DNA from: Amarobacter sp035326025
Lineage (GTDB): Bacteria; Chloroflexota; Dehalococcoidia; Tepidiformales; Tepidiformaceae
Assembly (NCBI GenBank): GCA_035326025.1
Contig: DAOKYT010000050.1
Coordinates: 1-20,723 of the forward strand
DNA: 20,723 nucleotides
Direction of reading: 5' to 3'
Both the position numbers and the translations under genes were made by a program. This document shows positions 6,104 to 14,403 of this stretch, in pieces (the first letter of the stretch is position 1; the number at the start of each line of letters is the position of its first letter). The notes beneath the pieces were generated by a model that did no database searches, had not been told where the DNA came from, and saw nothing but the letters and a program-made list of their open reading frames with translations.

Positions 6104-7339
6104 TTATCCCTTCTGGACTTTGCCCGCCATGCTCAGGTGGGGGCTAATGGGAAGGGCCCGGCCCTTGAAAAAAGGGGGCCAGGAGCCCCAATGGAACACC
6201 AGTTGGCCCCAGTGGTTCGACCGCCGTTCCCGCAGCAGCCCGAACGGCCCCACAACCGGCAGCGGGAACGTGCCGGGGAGCGGTTCCGTGTCGTAGTTGA
6301 AGTCCAGCAACAGCGCCTTGCCGCCGCCCGACTCGATGAAGCAGTTCGCGTGGCCGTCGAACCGCTCGGGCATGGCCTCCCCGCGGATGTGGTGCACGAA
6401 GTTCTCGGCGAAGACTTCGACCGCGAAGTGCGCCGTCGAGCCCGCCTTCGAAGCCGGGATGTCGCTGGCATCGCCGAGCGCGAAGATATTCGGCCAGGCC
6501 GTTGAAAGGAGCGTGTGCTTGTCGACCGGCACGTAGTTCAACTCGTCGCCGAGCCCGCTCCGGGCGACGTAGTCGGCACCCATGTTGAGCGGCACCGTGA
6601 CCAGCAGGTCGAATGGGACCTCGCGTTCGTCGTATGAGACGAGCACCTGCCGTTCTTCGTCGACGCGCTCGATGGCGAAGTCGGGTTCGAGCGCGATGTC
6701 CCGCTCTGCGAGCATGCCGCCCAGGGTGCGCGCCGCCAGCGGCCGCGTGAACGCCCCATCGAGCGGCGTGACGTACACCAGCTCCACCCGGTCGCGCATG
6801 CCCTTCTTCTTGAAGAAAGAGTCGGCGAGGAATGCGAATTCCAGCGGAGCCACCGGGCATTTGATCGGCATCTCCGTGATGTGAATCACGAGCCGGCCGC
6901 CCGCCCATTTCTCGAGCGCAGCCGCCAGCGCCTTCGATCCTTCGAAGGTGTAGAACTCGTGCACGCTCTTGCGCCACTCCGGCCCTATCAGCCCGGGCGT
7001 CTGGTCGGGACGCGGCGTCGTGCCGGTGGCGATCACCAGCTGGTCATAGGCCAGTCGCCTGCCATCCGCCAGCAAGACCGCGTTCTCGGAGGGGACAACC
7101 CGGTCGATCTCGCTGATGGTGAGCTCGACCCCCTTCGGGATGAATTTCGCGCGGGGCTTCACGATCTCCGAGGGGCGGTACTTGCCGAAGGGCATGAACA
7201 GGTAGCCGGGCTGATAGTGGTGGTTGTTGTCCTGATCGACGATCGTGATGCGCCACTCCTTCACATCGAGCCGGGCACGGAGCTTGTTGGCCGCCATCGT
7301 GCCCGCGGTTCCAGCGCCAAGGATCACCAGGTGCCTCAT
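6104..7339 (-). CDS. Sulfide:quinone oxidoreductase-like FAD flavoprotein
   Basis: This 411-residue protein belongs to the NAD(P)/FAD-dependent oxidoreductase family that includes sulfide:quinone oxidoreductase and flavocytochrome c flavoproteins. It has an FAD-binding GAGTAG at 8-13, the ATG motif at 104-106 (LVIATGTTPRP), a conserved KCPVAPLEF with C161 on the active-site side, the second FAD motif IFALGDASD (285-293), and C333 (NCFIESGGG). SQRs oxidise sulfide to polysulfide and reduce quinone at the inner membrane face. The Cys pair fits an SQR relative lacking the third Cys. Start ATG 7339 is chosen because GGGAGG lies eight bases upstream and it begins at the Rossmann strand; an upstream extension is not family-like. 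It is the first gene of the sulfur operon. Confidence 0.85.
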   Translation of the reverse strand: MRHLVILGAGTAGTMAANKLRARLDVKEWRITIVDQDNNHHYQPGYLFMPFGKYRPSEIVKPRAKFIPKGVELTISEIDRVVPSENAVLLADGRRLAYDQLVIATGTTPRPDQTPGLIGPEWRKSVHEFYTFEGSKALAAALEKWAGGRLVIHITEMPIKCPVAPLEFAFLADSFFKKKGMRDRVELVYVTPLDGAFTRPLAARTLGGMLAERDIALEPDFAIERVDEERQVLVSYDEREVPFDLLVTVPLNMGADYVARSGLGDELNYVPVDKHTLLSTAWPNIFALGDASDIPASKAGSTAHFAVEVFAENFVHHIRGEAMPERFDGHANCFIESGGGKALLLDFNYDTEPLPGTFPLPVVGPFGLLRERRSNHWGQLVFHWGSWPPFFKGRALPISPHLSMAGKVQKG

Positions 7340-7362
7340 TGTGATTGCCTCCCGCGCGAGCC

Positions 7363-7416
7363 TTCCCTGGTTGTTCAGGGAATATGCGCGTATGCGCATG
7401 TTCTCGTGAACGAGAT
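7363..7416 (-). promoter_or_regulatory. Three inverted repeats in the sulfur operon promoter region
   Basis: Three adjacent dyads lie 24-77 bases upstream of the flavoprotein start: TTCCCTG-N6-CAGGGAA (7363-7382), ATGCGC-N4-GCGCAT (7384-7399) and TCTCGT-GA-ACGAGA (about 7402-7415). A possible minus-strand promoter (TTCACG, 18 bases, CATATT) overlaps them. The operon encodes an ArsR repressor, so one of these dyads is probably its operator. The divergent rhodanese may share the control. Confidence 0.5.
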
Positions 7417-7567
7417 CACAATCGAAGGTCCGGTCGGCCCACTCTCCCCGGCCCATTGGTGCCTATCCGCGCACCGCCGGGAGACCGCCCCCGGGTTGCC
7501 TTAATCGGTCAATGCCGATAGAGTCATGCATATCACCCCATCCCCGCTCCCGGAGGTTCGCCCCCAC

Positions 7568-7897
7568 ATGGGTCTCTTCTCTCGCACCCCGAACAGCCTC
7601 GAAATCGATGTCCACGAGGCCCATGCCCTCCAGGCCGAGGGTGCGACCCTGGTCGACATCCGCGAAAGCTGGGAATGGGCCCAGGGCCGCGCCGCGGGTG
7701 CTCGCCACATGCCGCTCGGGCAGATCGCCATCGGCATGCAGCGCCTCCCGCGTGATAAGCCGGTGCTCCTCATTTGCGCCAGCGGGAACCGCAGCAAGAT
7801 GGCGGCGAAGTTCCTCCAGGAGCGCGGGTTCGAGGCAAAATCGGTCCGCGGCGGCACCTCGGCCTGGGCGCGCGCCAGCCTGCCGCTCCAGTTCTAG
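7568..7897 (+). CDS. Rhodanese-domain sulfurtransferase
   Basis: This 109-residue single-domain rhodanese has DVHEAHALQAEGATLVDIRE at the N-terminus, the typical GARHMPLGQI, and the active-site loop CASGNRS (C70-S76). The family ending follows: AAKFLQERGFEAKSVRGGTS, then AWARASLPL. C70 would carry a persulfide. It is cytoplasmic, with no signal peptide. The ATG at 7568 is preferred over 7526 because GGAGG lies about 12 bases before it and the extra 14 residues are not family-like. It is divergent from the flavoprotein-TusE-DsrE operon, so it probably feeds sulfur into the same relay. Confidence 0.88.
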   Translation: MGLFSRTPNSLEIDVHEAHALQAEGATLVDIRESWEWAQGRAAGARHMPLGQIAIGMQRLPRDKPVLLICASGNRSKMAAKFLQERGFEAKSVRGGTSAWARASLPLQF

Positions 7898-7942
7898 GAG
7901 CCCCTGCCCGGCCCGTCCCTGGGGGCAAGGCCCCGCCGCGGG

Positions 7943-8269
7943 CTACAACGCCGGCCCGGTCCCCCCGGCGCCGGTCGCGCACGCGATGACCTCGAAGGTC
8001 TCCACCACCGAGGGCGAAGGAATCCTCGACGCATCCTGCCCGGGCAGGAGTGGGGTCGCATTCGCACGCTGTGCCCCGGTGGCCAGGGCGGCCTCGCTCG
8101 CCCATACCGTGAACGAAAGTTCCCGGCCGTCGGGAGCTTGCAGCCAGTAACCCGCGACGAACCCGTCCTGCGCCGCGAGCGCCGGCTTGAATCGCTCCGC
8201 CAGGTTCCGCCGGTACTCCGCGTGGATGTCTTCCGGCATCGGCTCGAACACCCCGAGGCGCGCGATCAC
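7943..8269 (-). CDS. Antibiotic biosynthesis monooxygenase-like (ABM) small protein
   Basis: This 108-residue protein begins IARLGVFEPMPEDIHAEYRR and continues FKPALAAQDGFVAGYWLQAP, then GRELSFTVWASEAALATG and a final beta strand VVETFEVIACA. This strand-helix order with a GFVAGYW-type centre is that of dimeric alpha/beta-barrel ABM or EthD-like proteins, which act as small monooxygenases or binding proteins; substrate unknown. The GTG start (8269-8267) overlaps the cupin stop (GTGA), showing translational coupling. The ORF can be extended upstream, but that part is a shadow of the cupin gene. Confidence 0.65.
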   Translation of the reverse strand: MIARLGVFEPMPEDIHAEYRRNLAERFKPALAAQDGFVAGYWLQAPDGRELSFTVWASEAALATGAQRANATPLLPGQDASRIPSPSVVETFEVIACATGAGGTGPAL

Positions 8270-8736
8270 CCGGCCCGCTCCCCGCTCCCCGGCAGCATGT
8301 CGATCCGGTACTTCGCTGCCAGCCTCGCCATGTCGGGCGGCGCCGCCGGGACTGCCGCCGGTTCGCCCATCGGGGTGCCCATCTCCTCGAAGAACCGCTC
8401 GAGACCGGCCGGAGTGTTGAACTGCAACAGCCGCGCGGGCCCCCCGGGGTGCACTTCGAACCAGTGCGCCACGTCTCTCGGCAACCACACGAACGCCCCG
8501 GGCCCGCCTTCGATCGCCCGCTCACCGCAGTGGAACGTGGCCGAACCACTCACGACATAGAACGCTTCGTCTTCCGCGTGGTGAATGTGGGGTGGCGCGG
8601 CGAAACCGGGCGGGGCCACCTGCTCGATCAATCCAAGCGCCCGGCCGGTCTGCCCGGCGGTCGCGAGCATATGCATCTCCGTGCCCAGGAACCAGAACCC
8701 GGAACGCCCTGGCGGATGGATGGCGGGCGTGGACAT
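8266..8736 (-). CDS. Cupin-domain protein (quercetinase-like)
   Basis: This is a 156-residue single cupin. Motif 1 is PPHIHHAEDEAFYVVSGSAT (metal ligands His, His and Glu at about 49-56), and motif 2 is GAFVWLPRDVAHWFEV with the fourth His. Such proteins bind Fe, Mn or Ni and act as dioxygenases or small-molecule sensors; the closest recalled family is quercetin 2,3-dioxygenase-like. A C-terminal extension (ERFFEEMGTPMGEP, MARLAAKYRIDMLP) is typical of this subgroup. GGAG lies nine bases before the ATG. It is coupled to the ABM-like gene downstream and divergent from MarR, which probably represses it. Confidence 0.85.
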   Translation of the reverse strand: MSTPAIHPPGRSGFWFLGTEMHMLATAGQTGRALGLIEQVAPPGFAAPPHIHHAEDEAFYVVSGSATFHCGERAIEGGPGAFVWLPRDVAHWFEVHPGGPARLLQFNTPAGLERFFEEMGTPMGEPAAVPAAPPDMARLAAKYRIDMLPGSGERAG

Positions 8737-8777
8737 CGGTGGCAGCTCCTCTCTCCCGCTGAGCGGGACCGTGCGGT

Positions 8778-8823
8778 ATAGTCAGTCTGTCTGACGAAGT
8801 GGAAGGTAAGATTATCTGACTAT
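8778..8823. promoter_or_regulatory. Shared cupin/MarR operator-promoter
   Basis: The divergent intergenic region has GTCAG-N5-CTGAC (8781-8795) and, more widely, ATAGTCAG (8778-8785) matched in inverse by CTGACTAT (8816-8823) over the marR start. GATTAT at 8810-8815 is exactly six bases before the marR ATG, consistent with a leaderless transcript. On the other strand, CTATAC-like bases near 8775-8781 can serve the cupin gene. MarR autorepression and cupin control from this site are inferred. Confidence 0.5.
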
Positions 8824-9283
8824 GCCTGTCAAGCCCGGTGCTTCCCCTGCCCCCACCTCACCGCCGCGCATGATCGGGGCGCTCCTGCGCATCCCATTCC
8901 AGGAAACTGTCGGGCACGTGCATGCCGCGCTCGTCAACGCGGGCTTCAACGCCCTTCGCCCCTCCCCCCTCCCCGTGTTCCAGCACCTCGACCCCGCCGG
9001 CACCCGCCAGGTCGACCTCGCGGAGCGCGCACAGATCACCAGGCAGTCCATGGGCTACCTCGTCGAATACCTCGTCCGGCACGGCTATGCCGAACTGGCG
9101 CCCGACCCCCGCGATCGGCGAGCCAGCCTGGTCCGCCTCACCGCGCGCGGCGAGGCGGTCGATACCACGGCCCGGCAGGCGCTGGCGGACCTGGAAAGCC
9201 GGTGGGCTGCCATCCTTGGGGCGGGCCCGTTCGCCGCGTTCAGAGCCGCCCTGGAACGGATCTCCTCACCACCTCCCACTTGA
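8822..9283 (+). CDS. MarR-family transcriptional regulator
   Basis: This 153-residue protein has the MarR winged helix: FQHLDPAGTRQVDLAERAQI, recognition helix TRQSMGYLVEYLVRHGY and the wing DPRDRRASLVRLTARGEA. A helical dimerisation part encloses it on both sides. MarR dimers bind palindromes in divergent promoters and are released by small phenolic or oxidant ligands. No Cys is present, so thiol sensing is unlikely. No Shine-Dalgarno motif stands at normal distance before the ATG, while GATTAT is exactly six bases upstream, suggesting a leaderless mRNA. The target is probably the cupin/ABM pair. Confidence 0.85.
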   Translation: MPVKPGASPAPTSPPRMIGALLRIPFQETVGHVHAALVNAGFNALRPSPLPVFQHLDPAGTRQVDLAERAQITRQSMGYLVEYLVRHGYAELAPDPRDRRASLVRLTARGEAVDTTARQALADLESRWAAILGAGPFAAFRAALERISSPPPT

Positions 9284-9310
9284 AAAAGTTGCCTCCCATC
9301 TTGCGATAAT
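9280..9310 (+). promoter_or_regulatory. Possible promoter of the zincin effector gene
   Basis: An extended -10 element (TGC-GATAAT, 9302-9310) lies about 40 bases before the ATG at 9352. TTGAAA at 9280-9285 is 19 bases upstream, a long but tolerable spacing. Confidence 0.4.
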
Positions 9311-9351
9311 GCACCCCCGGGCCCATGCACCGGGCGGGAAGGAGGCGCGCG

Positions 9352-10305
9352 ATGCATCAGGATTCCCGGCGCGCCCACGTGGTAACAAAAAGCGATGCGG
9401 ACTCGCATCGCACCGTGGCCGCCCCCGCCCGGGAGATGCCCGCGCCAGCGGCTCTCGATGTCCAGGCAATCGCCCGCGCCGCCGAATTCGACCATGCCGC
9501 CATTCCTCCTCGCCAGCGCGCCGCCACCGTGCTCTCGCTCCAGCGCGCCATCGGCAACGCCCGCACCTCCACGCTCCTCGCCCCGCGGGCCGGCAGCGGT
9601 TCGCACGAGGCCGGGATCGATGTCCAGCGCGCGCCCGCGCTCCAGCGCGGCATCCTTGGCGGCATCGCCAAGGGCTTCCGCAAAGTCTTCGGCACCAAGG
9701 TCGATGCGAAACGGGCCGATAAGCTCGTCCGCGAACACTTCGAGAAGGACCTCCCCGAGGCCACGAAGAAGAACGCCCGGGCGGAGGGGCACGTCAACAT
9801 CGTCGACGAAGCCGAGTTCAGCGCCGCCTACGAGCGCGTCTACGGCGAGATCGACGATGACTACCAGTACACCAACGCATTCGTCGACCGCGGTACCGAT
9901 CCCCCGACGGTCTGGGGCCATAAGAAGCGCATCAACTACTCCACCGTCCTCCACGAGGGCATGCACTTCTACAGCAACCTCAACTGGAAGAACACCACCG
10001 GCTTCAATGCCAACGAAGGCGTCACCGAGTTCTTCACGCGGCAGGTGGTCGAAAAAGAGAACTTCCCGGACCGCGACAACTACGAGGACCAGTTCAACGA
10101 GGTCAAGGCGCTCGTTGATGTGGTGGGCGAGAGCACCATGCGCAACGCCTACTTCGGAGGCGATGTCGATGGTGTGAAGAACGCCCTCAACGCCGCCGCC
10201 GGCGATGGCGCGTTCGACCGCTGGGTGCAGGCCATGCAGGACAAGAAGTGGGGCGATGCCCGCAAGGCCCTGACAAAGGCCCCCGCACCCGCCCCCAGCG
10301 GATGA
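9352..10305 (+). CDS. Putative zinc metallopeptidase effector with eCIS-type LQRxxGN leader
   Basis: This is a 317-residue protein. Residues 1-75 are disordered and end in ATVLSLQRAIGNARTSTLL, the LQR..GN motif seen in the N-terminal region of many effectors linked to extracellular contractile injection systems. A second QRAPALQRG follows at 92-100. The C-terminal domain has HEGMH (201-205), a perfect HExxH zinc site with E202 catalytic, followed by NEGVTEFFTR (221-230) supplying a third Glu ligand as in gluzincins. No signal peptide is seen, consistent with loading into a contractile particle. AAGGAGG is six bases before the ATG; an upstream Met at 9325 lacks this. It lies 33 bases before a small partner gene. 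No sheath or tube genes are in the window. The effector role is inference. Confidence 0.65.
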   Translation: MHQDSRRAHVVTKSDADSHRTVAAPAREMPAPAALDVQAIARAAEFDHAAIPPRQRAATVLSLQRAIGNARTSTLLAPRAGSGSHEAGIDVQRAPALQRGILGGIAKGFRKVFGTKVDAKRADKLVREHFEKDLPEATKKNARAEGHVNIVDEAEFSAAYERVYGEIDDDYQYTNAFVDRGTDPPTVWGHKKRINYSTVLHEGMHFYSNLNWKNTTGFNANEGVTEFFTRQVVEKENFPDRDNYEDQFNEVKALVDVVGESTMRNAYFGGDVDGVKNALNAAAGDGAFDRWVQAMQDKKWGDARKALTKAPAPAPSG

Positions 10306-10338
10306 CCGGCGGACCCCGGCGCAAGGAAGGAGCCACCC

Positions 10339-10671
10339 GTGACCCGAGAATCCCGCGCGAACGGCCCGGCGGACGTTGATGCCTGGAAGGCGAAGCTCGC
10401 CCCGATCGACGAACGTGCCTTCGAGCTGGCCATCGAGCGCTGGCGGACTGGCTCCCCGCTCGAACCGGCGATGCGCGCCGAAGCGGAGCGCGCCCAGCAG
10501 GAACTGCGCGAGCTCGCCCGCGAGCTTCGCACGTCCCATCCGGGGGTCTACGACCGCCTCTCCGACACCATCTCCGAAGCGCTGCTCGATCTGAAGTACG
10601 CGCTCACCGCGCCCCAGGCCGTCAGCCTCCGCCTGAACCAGTACATGGATACGAACCCACGGAACGGCTGA
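10339..10671 (+). CDS. Hypothetical helical partner of the zincin gene
   Basis: This 110-residue protein has no recognised family. It is nearly all helical: FELAIERWRTGSPLEPAMRA, then ERAQQELRELARELRTSHPG and LSDTISEALLDLKYALTAP. It has no Cys and no signal peptide. The GTG start at 10339 is preferred because AAGGAG lies about eight bases upstream. It starts 33 bases after the metallopeptidase and ends before a strong terminator, so the two form an operon. Its small size and position would suit an immunity protein, chaperone or adaptor, but nothing in its sequence proves this. Confidence 0.6.
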   Translation: MTRESRANGPADVDAWKAKLAPIDERAFELAIERWRTGSPLEPAMRAEAERAQQELRELARELRTSHPGVYDRLSDTISEALLDLKYALTAPQAVSLRLNQYMDTNPRNG

Positions 10672-10757
10672 GGCCCGCCGCCAGCCCGTGATCCGGTTCG
10701 CCAGCAAGGCCGCCCGGCCTCGATCCGCCGGCATCGCTGGTCCCCGGCCACAAACAA

Positions 10758-10785
10758 GGGGGACTGCCCGGAACGGCAGTCCCCC
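10758..10785. terminator. Bidirectional terminator between converging genes
   Basis: GGGGGACTGCC and GGCAGTCCCCC form a perfect 11-bp stem with a six-base loop. On the minus strand it is followed by TTGTTTG, a fair terminator for katG. On the plus strand it is followed by GCTTTG. Confidence 0.8.
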
Positions 10786-10811
10786 GCTTTGCGCGCGCCT
10801 GTGAGCGCGGG

Positions 10812-12944
<2,133 letters not shown>

Positions 12945-13293
12945 GGCATTCTTCCTCCTGGAATCGTGTGCACTGCGCCGCGACGCAATGTGGCATGGAT
13001 TGGCACCGGCCGGGTGCCCCGGGAGTACCCCCGCAGCCCCGGATTGGTGATGGGAGACAAATCGTTCGCCTCGCCCAACAGGTTGTCAACGGACCTGCCG
13101 GGCCCCGGCAGGTTCCATGCGCCGCCGGTGCTGGCCCGGCCAGGACGCCCCGTTTGGCGATGTCCCCCGCGCATGCAATACTAGTTTGCGAACTAGACTG
13201 TGTCTAGATCCATCGAAGAGTCCACGAAGGGAGTCCCGGCGCCCCCGGAAGGCGCGGTTGAACCGCTCTATCCCCGGCGCCAGGCTTGCAACG
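12945..13293. other. katG-fur divergent regulatory region
   Basis: No gene is seen in these 349 bases. The region holds the katG ribosome binding site at its left end and the overlapping CTAG palindromes at 13181-13207. The stretch 13208-13293 before the Fur start has no clear Shine-Dalgarno motif. Open frames here are extensions of neighbours and have no family-like sequence. Confidence 0.5.
13181..13207. promoter_or_regulatory. Overlapping CTAG palindromes, likely Fur/PerR-like operator
   Basis: CTAGTTTGCGAACTAG (13181-13196) is a perfect dyad with a four-base centre. It overlaps CTAGACTGTGTCTAG (13193-13207), a second perfect dyad sharing the middle CTAG. Three CTAG half-sites in 27 bases is unusual in GC-rich DNA. 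Position between katG and the Fur-family gene suggests the operator of that regulator. It does not match the classical Bacillus Per box. Confidence 0.6.
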
Positions 13294-13743
13294 ATGTCCA
13301 CGACGCCTTCCACCAGCGACCTGCTCGCGCTGCTCAGCGCGCACGGATTGCCGGCGACTACCCAGCGGCTCTCCTTGCTCTCGGCGCTCCTTGCGGTCGA
13401 GCAAGGCCACGTCTCGGCCGACGACCTCTACCGCGAGCTTTCGGACCAGTTCCCCACCCTCAGCCGCGCCACCGTCTACAACAACCTCGCGGTGCTCGCC
13501 GCGGCCGGCCTCATCGAAAAGCTCGATACCCACGAAGGGTCGCGCTACGGGCCCGTGGCCAGGCCGCACGTGAACCTCGTCTGCCTCCAGTGTGGCCAGA
13601 TTACTGACGTGTTGATCGGCGATCCGGCGCTGGAGGCGCTCGTCCGGCGCGCGAGCGAGGACGGGCACTTCGCCGCCCGCTCCCTATCCGTGAGCCTTTC
13701 CGGCATCTGCTCCGCTTGCGCCCGCGAAAGCAGCTCCGATTGA
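13294..13743 (+). CDS. Fur-family regulator, PerR-like
   Basis: This 149-residue protein has the Fur winged helix (LPATTQRLSLLSALLAVEQG, HVSADDLYRE, TLSRATVYNNLAVLAAAGLI) and a structural zinc site made of CLQC (97-100) and CSAC (139-142). The regulatory metal-site region is RPHVNLVC with H92, and H39 lies in EQGHVSADDL. One His of the usual pair is Asn94. Fur-family members use Fe or Mn to sense iron or peroxide. The divergent katG makes a PerR-type peroxide sensor most likely. The Met at 13294 begins the conserved region; the longer upstream ORF lacks family sequence. The ribosome binding site is weak. Confidence 0.85.
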   Translation: MSTTPSTSDLLALLSAHGLPATTQRLSLLSALLAVEQGHVSADDLYRELSDQFPTLSRATVYNNLAVLAAAGLIEKLDTHEGSRYGPVARPHVNLVCLQCGQITDVLIGDPALEALVRRASEDGHFAARSLSVSLSGICSACARESSSD

Positions 13744-13799
13744 CTGGCAACCTCATCAGTCCCCGCTGTGGGCCGCTCCCTGGAACCCTGTCCGCAACC

Positions 13800-13828
13800 T
13801 TGACGGTATACGTGGCGAAAACACAATC
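13800..13828 (+). promoter_or_regulatory. Possible promoter of the cupredoxin gene
   Basis: TTGACG (13800-13805) is followed after 17 bases by ACAATC in a locally AT-rich stretch, about 27 bases before the start at 13855. The -35 is good, the -10 weak. Confidence 0.35.
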
Positions 13829-13854
13829 AAGATGGCCTTTGAAAGGGGACTAGC

Positions 13855-14334
13855 ATGCATTTCCAGAAAAAGACGTTCCTCCTGCTCCTGTTGACCGGCC
13901 TCGCACTGGTCACGGTTGCCCTGGCCGCCGCGGCGTGCGGTGGCGATGACGACGACGACGACGACGGCGGCGGCGAAACGCCTTCGGCCAACGGCGGCGG
14001 CGCCGGCGAGACGAGCTACAACCTGCTCATGAACGAAAGTAGCGGCAACGTCTTCCTGCTCGGTGACGAAAAGAACCCGACTCTGAAGGTGCCCGCCGGC
14101 AAGGAAATCACCATCAACCTGGAGAACAATGGCTCGGCCATCCACAACATGCGCTTCGCCGGTGAGGACAACAAGTACAACACCAGCGACGACGCCGTTT
14201 CGGACCCCGATATTGTCTCGCCCGGCCAGAAGGCCGTCCTGACCTTCACGGCCCCCGCCAAGGCTGGCACGTACACCTACCAGTGCGATTTCCACCCGAC
14301 CGACATGCTGGGCGACATCGAAGTCGTCGAGTAA
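13855..14334 (+). CDS. Cupredoxin-domain lipoprotein
   Basis: This is a 159-residue exported copper protein. The signal peptide (KKTFLLLLLTGLALVTVALA) ends in the lipobox AAAC with C28 as the lipidated residue. A run of seven Asp and a Gly/Ser/Ala linker (31-52) tether the domain. The C-terminal cupredoxin fold carries a type 1 copper site: H97 (AIHNMRF), C144, H147 and M151 in YQCDFHPTDM. The family moves electrons outside the membrane, like plastocyanin or azurin, here possibly to a terminal oxidase. The ATG has GAAAGGGG about seven bases upstream. It is a single-gene unit with its own possible promoter and a strong terminator. Confidence 0.9.
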   Translation: MHFQKKTFLLLLLTGLALVTVALAAAACGGDDDDDDDGGGETPSANGGGAGETSYNLLMNESSGNVFLLGDEKNPTLKVPAGKEITINLENNGSAIHNMRFAGEDNKYNTSDDAVSDPDIVSPGQKAVLTFTAPAKAGTYTYQCDFHPTDMLGDIEVVE

Positions 14335-14362
14335 TCCCCCGGCAACGCCCGGTTGCACCCAC

Positions 14363-14391
14363 ACGAGCGCCCCGGCCACCGGGGCGCTCGT
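14363..14391 (+). terminator. Strong hairpin terminator after the cupredoxin gene
   Basis: ACGAGCGCCCCGG and CCGGGGCGCTCGT form a perfect 13-bp stem with a three-base loop, followed by CTTG. It stands between converging genes and may work in both directions. Confidence 0.75.
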
Positions 14392-14403
14392 CTTGCCCGG
14401 TGG

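Noticed and set aside
5108..6505. Long plus-strand open frame of 465 codons
   Set aside because: It lies antisense to the DsrE-, TusE- and SQR-like genes. Its sequence is low in family-like pattern and rich in Arg, Val and His, as expected for a GC-rich shadow frame.
9085..10734. Long minus-strand open frame of 549 codons
   Set aside because: It is antisense to the zincin effector and its partner, which have clear motifs and ribosome binding sites. The minus frame shows no domain.
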